64,000 nucleotides of DNA, taken from the NCBI RefSeq assembly GCF_043641665.1, contig NC_092198.1, forward strand, positions 5,144,501 through 5,208,500, given 5' to 3'. A model generated the notes under the pieces. The model worked only from the letters and a program-made list of their open reading frames with translations, had not been told where the DNA came from and did no database searches. Positions 1-11,654 of the stretch are shown piece after piece. How positions within the stretch are numbered: the first letter of the stretch is position 1; each line of letters starts with the position of its first letter. The translations under genes were made by a program, and so were the position numbers. Source of the stretch: Enoplosus armatus. Lineage: Eukaryota > Chordata > Actinopteri > Centrarchiformes > Enoplosidae.

Positions 1-1564
1 AATTGTTTTCTATTTTAACATTTGTTAATATTGTAACGTCATTAATGCATTTTGGATTCAACACCATAGACAGAAAACTCAAGCATAGAGGTGAGGTTGA
101 CTGCTTACTTTTAAAGACACAACGGCCTTGCAGTAACATTACCATTACAACAAATCTAAAATCGCCTGTTAGCTCGTCACTCACGGAGTCAGCATGACGT
201 CGCAAATGAACTGAACAGTCAATTCTACAACGTAGTTAAGAGGCTACGTGGGTTGCTTTTGAAATAATTTCAACAATACAGGCGTTAGTTTAGCTTTAAG
301 GCCTAATTATTGAATATGCATGAGCTGCCCGTCTCTGTCTCTTTTAGTGTTCCAGGATTTAATCAGGTTACTACTTGACACTTAAATGTTTTTGATGTCA
401 GGTCGAGTCTTCAGGGAGTCAAATCGAGATTTGACTTGCGCATGCACACCTGAAGCCACATTTTAGCAGGGCTTAAGCACTTTGACCAGATTCTTAAATT
501 CTGTGTTCTCTGCGTCAGAGTACGGTCGCATATCTACAGCGATAAACACTCCTGTAGCATCAGGTTGCTGCGAAGGTTGCTACAGCTTGCGGTGTAGTGC
601 TCTACAGGACTGAAGTCTGCTGGTCTGTGTGCATTATGAATTGACAATTTGGCGTCTTGATTGAAGAAAAGTGGTATTCGGATTTTATCTACCTGGGCAG
701 GCCGCCCAAGTAGAGCCTATGCATGGGAAACACTGGCAGAGACCAAAATGAACCATCTTGATCAAGTAGTTTTAATGTTAGTTTTGCTGCTGTGAAGAAA
801 GACGCGCAGTCAGAAGATCAGTCTGTTGTCTTGGACAACCTTAAATCCACACGTCGCTGTAAATGGTTAACAGCAAAAACAGCACGACTCATGCTGGCTT
901 CAGATGTGTATACGTGTGCGTGAGCTGTATCCACCTATAGCCAGGCAGCAGATATCCCACGCCTTGTCCTCTGCGGCATGTTCCTCAGTGGAGCCCTGCC
1001 AACATCGACAGCAGTGGAAACTGCTCTATGCTATTTATGGCCAGACTGAGCCTGGCCCAGCCCAGCCCAGTCCCGCGCACACACACTTCCATCACTGCTG
1101 CAGAGAAAACTGATGCCCCATTCATGCCGTTCTGATAACCTGGACTGTTGCAGGGCGCCCCAGTTAGACCTTGTCCATGTCAGATTAGGTTATGATACTG
1201 CGGGTGGGCTTCAGACCCCATAATATATCTAAGCCTTCAGCTGTAACGTGGCGTGTTTTATGAGTTTGAGTGCAAATTGAATGTTTTGTTTGCTTTTCTT
1301 TTCTGCTGTGGTCACGATTTGAGATGAGGCAGCACAGTCTTTGTCAGCACTATTCAGTGGAGTTTATAATCAGAATGTATTGTGAGATGTGCATTTCCAT
1401 GAGGGGGTGGGCTCTCTGGCTGTTGTGTGCTGCGCTCTGTTCATCTGTCAAAATAGCCACAACACACATTATTACTCACACTTCTTTCGACAAACACACC
1501 AGCAGACTGTGTGTTTCCATGACAGTTGTTAACTAACCACTGACTCTGCTGCTTCCTGCCCCAG
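1..1564 (+). other. hmbox1 intron (upstream part), no gene seen
   Basis: This is non-coding sequence before the first visible hmbox1 exon. I looked for the preceding exon (the ISHWLLQQG / FYRWYQLEK region of the family) and did not find it. The short ORFs present have no recognisable domains. The segment ends in a splice acceptor (ctgccccag) at 1564. Confidence 0.7.
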
Positions 1565-4500
1565 GTGCCACTCTAAACATGCGGCCAGCGCCGCTGCCTA
1601 TGGAGGAGATGGAGTGGAGGCAAACCCCGCCCCCCATCACCACCGCACCCGGAACCTTCCGGCTGCGTCGAGGAAGTCGCTTCACTTGGAGAAAAGAGTG
1701 CCTGGCTGTGATGGAGAGGTGAGCTGGGTGGGGAGGGGGAAGAAGAAGAAAAAGAAGAAGTAGAGTAAAGCTGATAAATGGGAGATTGTTTCATAACTCG
1801 TCTTTTATTTCCACATGGAGTTGAGGAACGAACCTGCGACTCCATCATATAGTCTCCTTATTGGCTTGATTGTACCGCATACATAACGATTAGCAGTAAC
1901 TCTGGTTTGTTGACATTGTCCTTGTGTGGTGAAATTAATTTAATCAGTGTGACTCTTCTGCTATTTATAGCTACTTCAACGACAACCAGTACCCAGATGA
2001 GGCCAAACGGGAGGAGATAGCAAACGCCTGCAATGCTGTAATTCAGAAACCAGGTAAACCACATAGACCAGGAATATGTGAAGGAATACTCAGAATATTG
2101 TAATGTTAAAGTTTTGTTATGTGTAAGGCATAATAGCTTCATTTGCTGGTGACAAGTATTCCTGTATAATATGCAATATAGTATTCTAAATGTTACCTTG
2201 GAAACCGGCCATGCCTCTTTGACATCCATATATATTTGATGTGTTATACATACATAGGTTTTACAGAGCTGAAACAAGTACTTGATTAATTGGTAAGTCG
2301 ATCAGCAGAAAATGTATCTGCAACAATTTTATAATAATTTAGCAAAAACGGCAAAACATTCGCCTGTTCCAGCTTCTCAAATTTGAATATTTGCTGCTGT
2401 TCTTTTGCAAACAGGGCGTTTTGGACTTGATCTGAATGTTACAGACCAAACATCTGTGTTGCATCTGTTGTGCGATCTGCTCCTTCTGCAGTGGAATCAA
2501 GTTATTTCCTTTCAACAGATATTTAACCAGCGTCACTTCTGAAACAATCATGTTTATACAACCACAAATAAGAGTGGAATTCACAGCTTCAGGGAGCAGA
2601 TGTATTATAAAAAAAAACGGGGCCCAAAATGAAAAACAAAGATTAAAACAGACTGGAAAAGAATTCAAGTCATTATCATTGGGACAGTGGAAGAGATGCA
2701 CTGAGTGATCAGATTGTCATGTGATTTGTTTCAGGGAAGAAACTGTCTGATCTGGAGAGGGTTACCTCCCTGAAAGTTTACAACTGGTTCGCCAACCGTC
2801 GCAAAGAGATCAAGAGACGGGCTAACATTGGTAATGTGGCTTTGGGGAGGGACCACAAATGTCCATTTAGACCAGTCCACTGCACTTTTAATTACATCCC
2901 TTTGTGTTAACATGACTAGTTCATATTTAATAACAGCAATTATACCATTTTTCTTAAGCATTGAATGACTCATCATTAATTCATTCCTTCACTTAATTTG
3001 GTTGATGATTGTTAATCAGTCAACTGATGTCTGTAATGACCTCTGGTAAAGTACCCCCATCGCTGCTGTGAAATTAAAAGATTCCTCTTGCCGCTTGCAT
3101 TAACCTACTCTAGGTGCCCATTAGATTTGTAAAATAGAACTTCCATTGCTTGCTAGCCAAATAACTCAGTAGAGAAGACAACAGAAGCTACTGAGTTATG
3201 TGCTAATGTGTGGTCATTTGCAACCCTCTACAGCAACCTTTTTTTTTTTTTTGTCTGATATACCCCCAGAACCCTGTCAGATGACCACCACTCGTCATTT
3301 TTCAAATGGGTTCATTTGGACATTTCTACCATTTATCCACTGCTTCTTGCATTTTCACCGTTAACTGAACTATCTGAACTGTTTCTCTATTCCTGACTTA
3401 ACTATTTAAACTTTTAGCTAACTGTTTACACTTCTATGCTCACTTGCTAACTAGTAACACTCTGAATTGCAGCACGTTGTGGTCAGGTGTTACACCCGAC
3501 TCATTATGTCAATATACACTTAGTGGCCACTTTATTAGGAACACTTGTACAGTCTAGTGCAATCCAATACTACTGTTCTGCCATTAAGTCGTTATGATGC
3601 CTCAGTTTTTTTTTGACACTGTATGTTTTAGCATTGAGGTCATAGTTGGTGGTGGTGGTGGTATACTGGACTGTGTTACATTCAGAGGTGTTCCTGACAT
3701 TCTGCCCTCCTCATGTATGTAATTGGGAAGGAGAACATTGGGAACACCTCTCAATGTAATGTAGTCTAGTACAACAGGACAACTTAAGACCTCATTAATA
3801 AATATATAAATTAATTTATACATTTTTGACAATTTCACCAAAACCTGAACGCTCTAAATGTTTGTGATTGTACAGTTGTACCTAATAAAGTGGCCACTGA
3901 GTGTATAGTTTTTAAATCAAATCTTGTAGTGAGGGATATTGTCAGTGATCCATCATAAATCTAATAATCCTTCCTCTTCCTCCAAGAAGCCACAATCCTG
4001 GAGAGTCATGGGATAGACGTCCAGAGTCCAGGGGGACACTCCAACAGCGACGACATAGATGGAAACGACTTCTCAGAGCAGGTAGAGAGTGATTAAGGAT
4101 CCCAAAAGACACATAAAACCAGATTTATGTTCCAGACGGTACTGTAGACGACTGGTCTGATTTAAGAGAGAGATGTCACTTCTCCTTCTGTTATAGCTTC
4201 ATGTCTTCATTTTGTATTGTACTGTGTCTGATTTGTATTTATTCATTTATATTTGTCCTGTTTTTGTGGATCAGCCTCTTGCCAAACATTCACATCTGTC
4301 CCTTGGCAAAAGACACATTCTTTTCTTGGACAGCACTCTGTATTCCAGTCATTAGTCAAATGTGATCATGCATTTTACATGTCTTTCATTCCAACTAAAC
4401 AATACATCAGTTGACTTTACTAATTACTTTCCCTCTCTTTTGTTTAAGTTGTGTTAATAATTGAAATGAGCTTGTGGTGGTTGTTCGGCGTTGAACCCTG

Positions 4501-5873
4501 TGGCCTCACTCTTCACAAATTCACATGATAAAACATTTGAACTGCTTCCTTCAGATGAACTCTGAATGTATCCGTCCCAAAACATAGAAAGCATTTTTCT
4601 GAAGAATTGTTGCTCAAAACTGTTGCTCAAGGCACATTTTCAAAAGCTCGCTCTCTTCTTTTCCATGTAAACAATGGAAAGTCTCTGTATCTCTGAAATT
4701 CTCTGTATTGTTGAAGAAACTAACAGACGAAGATCGTGTTTCAGTTTAAGCCTTCTAGCTTCACTCTTGATTGCACAACATGCAGACCCTCCTGTCAAGT
4801 CAAGCCTGCTGAAAGTGAAACATGCCAGTTAAAGTTAACCATTCCAACTAATGAGTAATGAACACAGTGTGCATTTAATGGGGGTATACTAGCTAAATGG
4901 CTAATTTTATTCCCTCCAGGCCTGTGACCTGCCCTATTTTGACAAGAGACCTCTCAGCCGACCTTTTGGCCTTTACCGACTGGAGCCCACCTCGCCAACA
5001 CAGGTACATCCACACCCAGAAACATGGCAATATGTTTACCACAACACAGCATATACATTTTTAGGGAAATAGGATCTGGTTGTCTTTTTTTTGCTATCTT
5101 GCCAATCTATTCTGATCAGCATTTCATCAATTATGTTGCTGCATATCATCATATCTGTGGTTGCAGGGAGCACTGCTCTCTAATACAATCCGAAAAGAGG
5201 CCAAGGGAAACTCACTGTCAAATTGGACAGAGGTTAAAAGAGGTCCCTTCACCACAATTATACTCTGATTGCATGTCTTTAAATAGCTGTCAGTATACAG
5301 TAATCAGACAGCATATCACTTAAAAGTTGATTTGATGCTTGATGTCATTGCTCGCCCATTTTCTGGCTCCTGTGACCTCAGCGTGAAAACTGCTATATGT
5401 TTAACATCCAAAATAGTCAGCAGTTCCTGGCCATGAGGAATAATTTGACTGTTGGCTGTTGAGAGTTACAAACTTTAGCTCTATTGTAAAGTCACTGACA
5501 GCACAGATGCAGTTTACAATGATAACGGTGGCAAATGCATCACTCAGTGCAGAGCAAGTTAGTATAATAAGCAGTACGTTTTTACTGATAACATTAGAGG
5601 AGAAAAGGCTTTTAGGATGAGGACTTGCCGTTGAGTTTGGTAAACGTAAGTTTAACAAGTTTCTCCTGAACTGCACACGTTCTGAATGCTTGCTGTTTCA
5701 TCTCTTGACTTTGGTCCTTGGTGTTTCAGGATGACAGCGCAGCGCACAGCGAGCACCAGGACCCCATCTCTCTGGCTGTGGAGATGGCTGCCGTCAACCA
5801 CACCATCCTGGCCCTGTCCAGAACCGGAGGGGTCCCCAACGACATCAAGACGGAGTCCCTGGAGGACGAATGA
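1565..5873 (+). CDS. hmbox1: Homeobox-containing protein 1 (HMBOX1/HOT1), 3' part of gene
   Basis: HMBOX1 is a nuclear homeodomain protein that binds double-stranded telomeric repeats and can act as a transcriptional repressor. Six coding exons with canonical splice sites and matching phases read 1565-1718, 1971-2053, 2735-2830, 3987-4081, 4920-5003 and 5730-5873 (TGA). They encode the C-terminal 217 residues. The first exon opens with GT completing a Gly codon, then ATLNMRPAPLP. The atypical homeodomain runs from RRGSRFTWRKE through SYFNDNQYPDEAKR to the recognition helix VYNWFANRRKEIKRR. Further on come ESHGIDVQSPGGHSNSDD and the tail ISLAVEMAAVNHTILAL, ending ESLEDE. I recognise these from the human protein. 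The N-terminal POU-specific-like half is missing and must be left of the window, because no matching exon appears in 1-1564. Family identity is essentially certain. Which teleost co-orthologue (a or b) it is cannot be told. Confidence 0.97.
3513..3907. mobile_element. MITE-like non-autonomous DNA transposon in hmbox1 intron
   Basis: The left end TATACACTTAGTGGCCACTT and the right end, which reads TATACACTCAGTGGCCACTT on the other strand, form terminal inverted repeats of nearly 40 bp (both continue TATTAGG-ACA). The whole is 395 bp with no transposase. The outermost TA on each side is compatible with a TA target duplication. Ends of this kind are frequent in teleost genomes. Confidence 0.75.
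4920..5003 (+). CDS. hmbox1: hmbox1 in-frame 28-codon exon, likely alternatively spliced
   Basis: This 84-nt exon is flanked by an AG acceptor (ccctccag) and a GT donor (gtacat). It is a multiple of three and starts and ends between codons. It encodes CDLPYFDKRPLSRPFG and then LYRLEPTSPTQ, placed between the SEQ that ends the previous exon and the DDS that starts the last one. The canonical human sequence as I remember it joins SEQ directly to DDS, so this exon looks like an optional cassette. Its open frame and clean splice sites argue that it is real. Confidence 0.8.
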
Positions 5874-7782
5874 ACTGCACATGAACTGGGATGGAGGACG
5901 CGGACGAAAGAAATGAGTCGAGAGGGGAAAGGGAAGGAGGAGGAGAAAAGGTGGGAAACGGGGGAGGGGGGGGGGACCAAAATGATGCTACTTAGTAAAC
6001 CCTCTGAATCTGTCCCTCAGCCAGCCCCCTGCCAGCTTTTCCTTCTCTCTCGGCTTCCCTCCTCCCACAAAATCCATGTAAACAGTAATTACCCCTCCCC
6101 CACCACCCCACCCTACACAATATATTGACACAGCTGGTGGAAATGACTCGCTATACATCCTCTGATCTCTGAAAATGTTCCACGGAAAAGAAGAAAAGGG
6201 GGCAATCCAGGCCTTTTAACCCCCAAAACGGTGGTCCTCATCTGGAATTGTGTCTCCCAGGAAGCCCCCCCCCCATCCCCAAATACACTCTCTCCTCACA
6301 GGATACCTCTCGTCTTTCCTCCTCTTCCTTATTCCCCCTCTCCTTCCCTCTCCAGCCTGATTGTCTGAGCCGATTCCTCAGTCTATCTCACCTCAGCGTC
6401 AACCTCAGAAAAATAACATGTACTGTATATATAATATATATATATGGTTCTTATGGTTCTCAGTCACACTCGCCTCATGGTGTGCTATCTAGCTACCTAC
6501 CTACATACCCCTCAAAATCACCCTCTTCATTGTGCAATTCATGGGAAGAGAAGCCTCCAGCCACTGTCTGGGGAAAGATGGATGGCACCGAGGCGGTCAG
6601 AAAGGATATCGGCAGACAGAACTGTCCAGTCACTGTCTTCTACCCTCTATAGTTATCATTCCTCAGTGGAATAGCTTTTTGTTTTCCTACCGTAGATCTG
6701 CTTCTGGATGGAAATCGACTAAAAAGAAGTAGCCTTAATTTCATACAGACAACTACACCTTTACCTTTTGCAGTATACAGCAGGTTATAAAGTGTTTTCC
6801 TTGACAACACGGAACAACAAGAACCTTTTTAGTACGCCAGAATTAATGTTAAGGTTTATGTCCAACAGAAGCAGTGGTTTTAGTTCTTTCACCTGCATTT
6901 CCCTCTGGGGTTTTTGGTTTTTTTTTTAGCCCAAATGGCGACTGGATATACAATCATTCTGTCTAGGTATTTAGCTTCCCAGTGACAATATTGTTAAGTA
7001 CTCGAGGCTATGAGAATCAATTTAGGGTCAATGTGATAATCAAAGCAAACTTAAGCTATCTAATAAGGGGAATTGTGCTTTGTTTTAAATGTCATCCATG
7101 CCAAAGGAAAAGATGCTACGAGCAAAAAAGCTAAGAGGCTAAGCTAAGAAAATGGTGTTTTACGTTCATCCAAAGCGATTTCTACTAACTCCTTTGGCGT
7201 ACGTAGGTTGTTTCTCGCGCTCAGTGAAGTCTCTTGAGCCAGTGTGGCATCATACGTGGGCTTGACACTACAGCAGGCCTGTGTCAGTAAAGATAGGTAT
7301 TAGCAGCCAGATATATAATGATAAAATACCCCTAAGCTATTTACTACTTGTTCTGTGACGCTGCCTCTTTATAATAGCCTAAAGAATGTGCTTTCAGAAG
7401 ATTTTTTAATATCAGTGGTATGAAATTAAGAAGAAATCCACACTGGAAAAGGTTTCGAATATCAGAAGAACTTCTGAATTTGTTTTTTATTTCATCTGTA
7501 TAGCCTCAAAGGTAAAAGCACCACTTTGAAGGGAATTAAAGACATTTAAAGTGGTGATATTGGAAATAATTTTCCACTTTTTTTCTTTTGCCCCGGTTTC
7601 CAAAACCATCTTTGACTGAAGATCATAACGTCATAAGCAGAGACAAAGTGCTGTGTTCCTTTTAAAGGTATATGTCCTGTTTCTGGGGACTCACTAATTG
7701 TCAAGTATTAACAGTTTTTTCAGTCTAAGACTGTTTATCTTCAAATTTGGCCTTAAGGTGAGGAAGTTAAAATAATGGTAAG

Positions 7783-8427
7783 AATCTTTTGGGAAATAGA
7801 CTTATTCACTGTTGAGTTAGATGAGAAGTTTGATACCACACTTGTGTCTGTATGCTTAATATGAAGCTAGAGCCAGAAGACAGTTAGCTTAGCATGAAGA
7901 CTGGTAGCAGAGGGATACAGCTGGCCTGGCTCCGTCCAAAGGTAATAAATCTGCCTATTTGCAACTCTAAAGCTCACTGATCAAGCTGTTTTATATTTTC
8001 GTTTTAAGCCATACAAAAAATGAAGTTTAAAAAAAACAAGTTATGGTTTTACAGACGGTTATGTGCTAAAACTATATTTTGGCCGGGCACAGTGAAGTCA
8101 CTGTGCCCTTTTTTCATACCATACTTTCATACACAAAATATAAAGTATAAAAAGTATTCTCCTGCTGCCAGTCTCTATGCTAAACTAAGCTAATTGTATC
8201 TTGTATGATTAATCCATACAAAAAAATGACAAGAGACTAGCTGGATTTTTTACCTCTGGACAGAGCCAGGCTAGCAGTTTCCCCCGTTTCCAGTCTTTAT
8301 GCTAAGCTAAGCTAAGCTAACTGCTTCTTCGCTGTCGCTTCATGTTTAGCATATGGACATGAGAGTGATATCGATCTTCTAATCTAACTCTCAGTAAGAA
8401 AGCAAATAAGCATATTTCCCAGAATGC
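7783..8427. repeat. Large inverted-repeat (fold-back) element in the hmbox1 3' UTR
   Basis: The left arm (about 7783-7945) and right arm (about 8245-8427) are imperfect inverted copies. The left reads TTGGGAAATA ... GAGTTAGATGAGAAG ... CAGTTAGCTTAGCAT ... CCTGGCTCCGTCCAAAGGT; the right reads the matching series on the other strand. Inside is a perfect short hairpin at about 8087-8107 (GGGCACAGTGA/TCACTGTGCCC). No coding capacity. The arm sequence is one I know as abundant in teleosts. Confidence 0.75.
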
Positions 8428-10387
8428 CAAACTGTTGCTTTAAAGGAGCCGCTGCCTTAGCGATGGTTTTGGAGAACTGGGAAAACATTCTACAAAGCAG
8501 GATTAAATAAAGCAGTAAGACAGGAACTCTGAGACAAAAATCTTAGGTAAGTCCTCATATTTTAAATAGTCAGATATGGACATTGGGGACGTATCAAACA
8601 ATGTGGTATCTGGATCCTGCTTGTAGAATATCTTCCAGCCCTGGGCTCTAGTCTAGCAAAGCTCTATTTAAATCTATTGCTTCTGTGTGTACGAAGTTGC
8701 GAATACAGTGACTCCGCACTGGGACCTGTGTTTCAAAAAGAAAGGGTTGAAAGATAAAAACAATATGTATTTATACTCATTTTTTATGGTAATGTACAAA
8801 AAAGAATGACATGTTTTGAAATGAAACATGCTTTTATTGTTAAATTAATCATGCTTTTTAATTTCTCCTGACTTATTTTTATGTTATCATTTAAACTGTT
8901 TCTTTTCTTTTGTGTCATCCCTCATTTGACTGATCAACAGTCTCCCCAATTTGTGTCTGAGGTAGTAAGCTATTTTGTGAAATATGAACGACAATGCACC
9001 TTATTTGGAATAAGAACGGCTGTTGACTAAGCTGAAAATGTAACCTTCCCTCCCCTGAGCCTTTTGAAATGGCAAACGTCCAATATACTATTATGGGGCT
9101 GGTGTGAAAAAACACACATCATATCATATTAAATGAAAGCTCCAGTATGTGCTGTTCTCTCCTCAAAATGACACCACACCAAACTCCATAGTGAAATCTC
9201 TCATTTTAATATTGACCTGCCCCTTGCAAGCAAGTGCATAACATAAATATGGCTAAGAGAAATAGTTACATTTACAATGACAACTACAATTAAATGTTTT
9301 ATTACTAGATACTGTCTCCATTTAGGTTTGTATGAAAATACAGTGCTGAGTTCCATCATGTGCTATTGCCATGCTATTTAAGTTATTAGAAACACAATAA
9401 AATTGTGTTTGGATTATGCATTTTGGTGAAATGTGTTCCACATCTGGAACTGTAAAGTATCAGAAAATGGCGAAGATGGAACCAAGGGACTAACTCACAG
9501 TATGTTTGGCTACTGACATCCCAAATTATTCCTTTAAGACATCAGACTCAAAAAGGTCTAAAGAGGAGCAGATAGTAATTTTTAAAATTGGCTCACGCTA
9601 CTCGCTAAGTGCAGAGTGTATGTTGATTACACATTATTTGAAATGAATAGGCAAACCCTTTTTTCTATTTGAAGGATTTTTTTTCGATGGAGTTTGACGT
9701 GACGTTCTCTCCCCGTACAACGACTAGTATATGTTTAGAAATAGTGAAATCATGCGTGGAAGGAAAAGACTATAAAGAGTGCATTTAGAGAATCTTCTCT
9801 CGCTAGAAGACACTTTTAAATGAATTGCCTTAGCATCTGAGAGATGCCATGGCCCAATTAGCAAGAACAAGTTTTAATCCTGCAGTATTTTACGTGAGCG
9901 CTCAAGCTTGACAGAAATGTTTATGGGATGGAAGAAAGAACCCTCAGGTGCTCAAGTTGTAAAGATTCTGTGCTTTTTCCAAGAGAAAACTGGAAACAGA
10001 TTCATCTGAATAACAGACTGATACCTGAAACAGGCTTTCCCCACCCGATGTCGTGTGTACTCCAGTGGTAGTGCTTACTCTCAAGGGGTGTCCTCTTGTG
10101 GTGTGTCAGGGTCAACATGTCCACATGTCCTTCTGTGTCCCCACTGAAAACACCATCCACCTCATCCCAATATAGCTCAGAAAAAGAGGACTGAATGCTG
10201 TTGTATCAATCTCAAATCTAGTTATGTTCAAAATTACTGTATTGCCCATTTCAGAATTTAGTGCCTTTTTTGGACAGTAGACTGTTCTGTAATTAAGATG
10301 TAGTATATATACATTTTTTTGTACAGTTTCTTTGTTCATTTTTTTAACTTGTGTTTATTTTAGTATGATATATATAATGTACAAGAG

Positions 10388-10393
10388 AATAAA
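10388..10393 (+). terminator. hmbox1: Polyadenylation signal, probable hmbox1 3' end
   Basis: AATAAA is followed about 25-40 nt later by a T/GT-rich stretch (gtatcttgtttgttac), the usual arrangement for cleavage and polyadenylation. It is the last good signal before the opposing kif13b 3' UTR. Confidence 0.6.
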
Positions 10394-10489
10394 GCTATAT
10401 CAATGAGACTTTCAGGGTTTAGTATCTTGTTTGTTACAAATATCTGTACACAGACTCATCACACACTGGCTGACGGGAGCAGAATGAAA

Positions 10490-10495
10490 TTTATT
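10490..10495 (-). terminator. kif13b: Polyadenylation signal, probable kif13b 3' end
   Basis: TTTATT on the + strand is AATAAA on the kif13b strand, about 1.16 kb beyond the kif13b stop. It lies about 100 bp from the opposing hmbox1 signal, so the two transcripts end nearly back to back. Confidence 0.55.
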
Positions 10496-11654
10496 TAACA
10501 ATATAAAAAGTTGATTTTCCTTTTCATTATCAATATCATGTCTTCATCTTTAAATAAATACACATTCAGGTAGTCAAAATGATCAACTTGAATGCACAAG
10601 TATAAAATATCTTATTTACCAGGAAAAGAAATTGAATACTAAATGCATTACAACCAACAAAATCCCTCAAGTATCCTTATCGTGTACAAATCAACAGGTT
10701 CCCATACACACAGTAGAATTCAAAACTTGCTAGTGATAAAAAGATTTTTAAAAAAAACAACAAAACTGCCACACATCATCTCTCTTTAAAATTAAGTCAC
10801 TTCCAATCAATCTTGACACACTTGCTTGGAGACAACGCTGATTATTAAAAACAATTTCAGTAGAGTTCGTCTGAAAAGTGAGTGCGAGTTTTTTTCCTAA
10901 AAAAAAAAAAAACAGTAGAAATACACATTCAAGAGCTAAAATAAGCTCCAGTTAAACCGTTTCCAACCTACCAGTAGCACAGAATTTGGTGGTATATCAC
11001 TAAGGCACGTTTGCTGAGTAGTAGTCGTAATATCTCAAGGCACAAGACTAAAAGGACAGTCGAACAGTCCCATCAAACAATACCAACAGGTATAAAGCAA
11101 TTTACGACACTTCACTTGGAAGTCGTTCCAAACATGCAGCTGCATAAAAACATTTTGAACAGTAGAAATATGAGCACATGAAAGGTGTTGCGTAACCTTT
11201 TTCACGGCGCACAGTAATCCAGTGAACTTTAGATACTTTTAACATTTAACCCCATATGCAAATATACTTTTGCCCGGCAAGTGGAATAACACATTCAAAG
11301 AAGTCCTTTGATTGTAATCTAATGTCACTGGAATAAATCCATTTCAAAATGAGACATCCGCCATTTAAATAGAAACCAATTACAGAGAAATTGTTATTTG
11401 CATCTACATACCTAAAAACATTCACATTTTCTGATAAAACATTCAATAACTAAGTACATTAGGTAGGGATACAGTCCTTTCTGTTCCCTCTCCCATCAGA
11501 GGAGTGCAGAGTGACTCATCTTGTCTCAAGAATCTGCCCAAATAAAACACTATATTGTCACTCTTTCTGAAAGCTTACCCTATAATCACATCAACCAGCT
11601 GCTGCATGTGGGGTAATCGGTGGGTGTCCAGCAATTAGCCAGACACTGAGCCTC
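10490..11654 (-). other. kif13b: 3' UTR of kif13b
   Basis: This is AT-rich non-coding sequence between the kif13b stop codon (11655-11657) and the candidate polyadenylation signal. No ORF with a recognisable domain is present. Confidence 0.6.

Larger units (their letters stand above)
5874..10410 (+). other. hmbox1: Long 3' UTR of hmbox1
   Basis: About 4.5 kb separates the hmbox1 stop from the AATAAA at 10388-10393. No coding exon of either neighbour lies here and no ORF has a recognisable domain. The start is GC- and pyrimidine-rich (5900-6400); the rest is AT-rich. It carries a large inverted-repeat element at 7783-8427. The extent is inferred from the polyadenylation signal; earlier sites could be used. 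Confidence 0.6.

Noticed and set aside
1573..1848. Minus-strand 91-codon ORF over the first hmbox1 exon
   Set aside because: It is antisense to the homeodomain exon, Ser/Pro-rich because of the opposite-strand GA-rich sequence.
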